Source: Bacteroidales bacterium (GTDB lineage: Bacteria > Bacteroidota > Bacteroidia > Bacteroidales > Muribaculaceae). From it: a DNA stretch of 8,095 nucleotides. Location of the stretch: positions 1 through 8,095 of the forward strand of contig CAAGGJ010000002.1 of NCBI GenBank assembly GCA_900769345.1. Direction: 5' to 3'. The position numbers and the translations under genes are program-made. The notes beneath the pieces are model-generated. The model did no database searches. It was not told the origin of the DNA and saw nothing but the letters and a program-made list of their open reading frames with translations. Shown here one piece after another: positions 6,411 through 8,095 of the stretch (position 1 is the first letter of the stretch; every line of letters starts with the position of its first letter).

Positions 6411-6439
6411 AGCATTTGTATAGTGGTGAATTTTCCTTA

Positions 6440-7348
6440 TTACTTGAGTGTAAACTTACGCGAAGTGAGGCGATAGTTGTCGGCAAAAATTTCCACAGTG
6501 TAGTCGCCGGGGGTTAGGGCGGTGTTTACATTCCAGTAGATGGTGATGCCGGCAATTTCCTGTCCGGAATACTCTATGGTTTTCTTTTCGGTGAAAGGCA
6601 CGTTAGCTCCTTCAAACTTGAAAGCGCCATGTCCGCCGAGCAATGTTCCTTCGGGGCTTGTGATGCGGATGTATATGTCCTTTTCGCCCACAGGAGTGGA
6701 GTTGTTTTGAGGTATGGTGAAAGTCACCATAAGTTGCTTGGCTTTCTTTACATTCTTCTCGTTTTTGCCGTTGCTTTTGAGCGCTGAGAGGTTAACGCCT
6801 GTAACATTGAGTTTTTCGGCAAGAATCATGCGCTGAGTGAGGTGCTCGTTTTTCTCGTTGGCTTGCGAAACCTGGCTGCTGAGAGCTTGGTTTTGATTGC
6901 GAATCTCAAGGTTTTCGGCGCGCAGACCAGCATTTTCTTTGCCGAGCGAGTCGATGATAGCCACATAATGGCGCATAATGCCTTTAAGAGTCTTTATTTC
7001 GTCTTGAAGTTCGTTGATGCGTTTTTGGCTCGAAATCTTTTGGCTCTTGAGTTCGGCAAGGAGTTTTTCCACTTTTGCCTTGGCTTCGGTATACTTTGTG
7101 AGTATCGAGTCGTTTTGGAAGAAACGAGTTTGATCTTCCATGCTTTGGAATTGCGTATTGAGTTGTTCGTATTCGCCCGCGAGTTGGAATTGGTCGCGTT
7201 GCAGTTCCACTTCTTGCTTTTCGGCTTCCACCTTAGCGAGTTCACTCTTAGTGCTGTGCATCATAAAAATGAGGATGCCAATCACGATGAGAAGCACTCC
7301 AAGGAGCGCTGCTCCGATAGTAGTAAGTTGCTTGTTGTTTAGTGTCAT
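6440..7348 (-). CDS. Membrane-anchored coiled-coil protein with C-terminal beta domain
   Basis: I do not recognise a named family for this 302-residue protein. Residues 1-8 are short and polar, followed by one strongly hydrophobic segment (about 9-30) that acts as a membrane anchor or uncleaved signal. Residues 33-180 are heptad-like and rich in Glu, Lys, Gln and Leu, consistent with a long coiled coil. A Lys/Asn-rich linker (191-204) leads to a C-terminal domain (about 206-302) with alternating beta-strand patterns such as DIYIRITSPEGTLLGG and a PGDYTVEIFADNYRL stretch, resembling an immunoglobulin-like fold. The layout suggests an envelope protein whose rod holds a binding or assembly domain away from the membrane. 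It has its own -7 element about 25 bases upstream of the start, and a 13-bp hairpin terminator after the stop. Confidence 0.88.
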   Translation of the reverse strand: MTLNNKQLTTIGAALLGVLLIVIGILIFMMHSTKSELAKVEAEKQEVELQRDQFQLAGEYEQLNTQFQSMEDQTRFFQNDSILTKYTEAKAKVEKLLAELKSQKISSQKRINELQDEIKTLKGIMRHYVAIIDSLGKENAGLRAENLEIRNQNQALSSQVSQANEKNEHLTQRMILAEKLNVTGVNLSALKSNGKNEKNVKKAKQLMVTFTIPQNNSTPVGEKDIYIRITSPEGTLLGGHGAFKFEGANVPFTEKKTIEYSGQEIAGITIYWNVNTALTPGDYTVEIFADNYRLTSRKFTLK

Positions 7349-7372
7349 AATGTCGTTACGATTTTTGCGATT

Positions 7373-7381
7373 GCAAATTTA
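7373..7381 (-). promoter_or_regulatory. -7 element of the coiled-coil protein gene
   Basis: On the minus strand TAAATTTGC (7381-7373) matches the Bacteroidetes -7 consensus. It lies about 25 bases before the ATG at 7348, giving a short leader. The nearest TTTTG upstream (7410-7406) is 24 bases away, longer than the usual 19-21. A GCAC-N5-GTGC inverted repeat (7403-7415) covers that TTTTG. Confidence 0.55.
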
Positions 7382-7446
7382 GTAAATATTATGGACATAG
7401 GGGCACAAAAGGTGCATAATAGATGTGAAATGTGGGTGTAATAGGG

Positions 7447-8049
7447 CTAAATATCGTAGGTTTGATATTCTTTTTTTGCTTTTTTCTTTTCTTCGGCTTC
7501 TTTTTTCAATTTTTCTTCTTGCGCTTTGGCATCGGCTTCGGTTTGCACTTTTTGTTCTTTGCGTTCTTTGGCTTTCTGACGTCCTATGGTGAAGCTTTTA
7601 ACCATATCTTCGGCTACTTCGAGGTTGCCGAGCAGATAATTGATGGTAACGGTGATGAAGAGGTCTTTTTTGTCGCACACGAGGTTGGCGAGCAAAGCTC
7701 GGCTACCGTCGGGCATAGTGCCATCGAGGGTTTTGCACTTAAATCCTTTGACTTTCAGTTTACCTGTTTCGGTGTCGAACATATTGAAGTCGTTGGCTCT
7801 GCGTTGCAGCTCGATGTCGGTGTTTCTGTCGTTGACACCTTGTTTGTTGTAAAGCGAAATGATTATGGCCATATCGTCCCACATGATTTCGAAATGGTCG
7901 GCGCTGTTGTAAGTTACCGTGCCGCCGTCGGGGACCTCAAAAGTGAGGTTGTGAATCGACCATGTGAGAACCGAAGCTTGTGCCGTAGTGGCAGCTAATG
8001 CCGAACCCAACACAATGGTTAATATGCCTATCAATCGTTTTATCATCAT
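7447..8049 (-). CDS. Secreted hypothetical protein with charged C-terminal tail
   Basis: I do not recognise this 200-residue protein. It starts with two consecutive ATG codons (8047-8049 and 8044-8046), so either may be used. Residues 1-25 form a clear signal peptide with an AQA/SV cleavage site. The mature part (26-158) is probably beta-rich and carries two cysteines, C105 and C125, that could form a disulfide in the periplasm. Residues 159-195 are an almost uninterrupted run of Lys, Glu, Gln and Ala, predicted to be a charged helix, ending in YQTYDI. It lies 98 bases upstream of the coiled-coil gene on the same strand. They could share a transcript, although the coiled-coil gene has its own -7 element. 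Its own promoter is unclear, since only 46 bases of upstream sequence are visible. Confidence 0.85.
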   Translation of the reverse strand: MMIKRLIGILTIVLGSALAATTAQASVLTWSIHNLTFEVPDGGTVTYNSADHFEIMWDDMAIIISLYNKQGVNDRNTDIELQRRANDFNMFDTETGKLKVKGFKCKTLDGTMPDGSRALLANLVCDKKDLFITVTINYLLGNLEVAEDMVKSFTIGRQKAKERKEQKVQTEADAKAQEEKLKKEAEEKKKAKKEYQTYDI

Positions 8050-8095
8050 ATATATTATAACGTAGAGATTTCGAAAAAATTATATTGCTTGCAGC

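Noticed and set aside
6842..7342. 166-codon plus-strand open frame
   Set aside because: It is antisense to the coiled-coil region of the minus-strand gene and reflects its biased codon composition.
1771..7348. Same N-terminal MTLNN in the DUF3108 and coiled-coil proteins
   Set aside because: The similarity stops after five residues and the proteins are otherwise unrelated, so it does not suggest duplication.
7432..7998. 188-codon plus-strand open frame rich in Phe
   Set aside because: The Phe run is the complement of the Lys/Glu codons of the secreted protein on the minus strand. The minus-strand frame has a signal peptide and is the real gene.

Overview
The window looks like a chromosomal segment from a Bacteroidales bacterium, possibly near the Muribaculaceae; the family placement is a guess. 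Three things support the order. Several gene starts are preceded by the Bacteroidetes -7 element TAnnTTTG (for example TAACTTTGC before the cation transporter and TATCTTTGC before the phosphopantetheinyl transferase). None of the eight starts has a Shine-Dalgarno sequence, and the leaders are A/T-rich instead. The proteins are also of types common in this phylum. No rRNA, tRNA, mobile element or CRISPR array was seen.

Layout from left to right: seven of eight genes lie on the minus strand, so transcription runs leftward. At the right edge is a small secreted protein with a charged Lys/Glu tail (7447-8049). It is followed by a membrane-anchored coiled-coil protein (6440-7348) that ends in a strong hairpin terminator. 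The only plus-strand gene (5653-6144) encodes a zinc-ribbon/TM2-domain membrane protein and converges on the coiled-coil gene. The roughly 295-base gap between them holds two long hairpins and no gene. Divergent from the TM2 gene is an Sfp-type phosphopantetheinyl transferase (4740-5372), followed 45 bases later by a secreted C69-family dipeptidase (3012-4694); the pair is probably cotranscribed and ends in another strong hairpin. A cation diffusion facilitator (1901-2788) then starts from its own promoter, followed by a secreted DUF3108 protein (1018-1791) and CutC (172-915).

The genes do not form one obvious pathway. The set is mostly housekeeping and cell-envelope: metal export, periplasmic dipeptide hydrolysis, carrier-protein activation, and several conserved envelope proteins of unknown role. 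I see no convincing new defence, mobile or biosynthetic system. The signals most worth a second look are non-coding. Palindromes lie directly over or just after three -7 elements (8-23, 2848-2863, 5414-5423), an inverted plus direct repeat precedes the DUF3108 gene, and two terminators share an identical 13-bp stem, 14-nt loop design.
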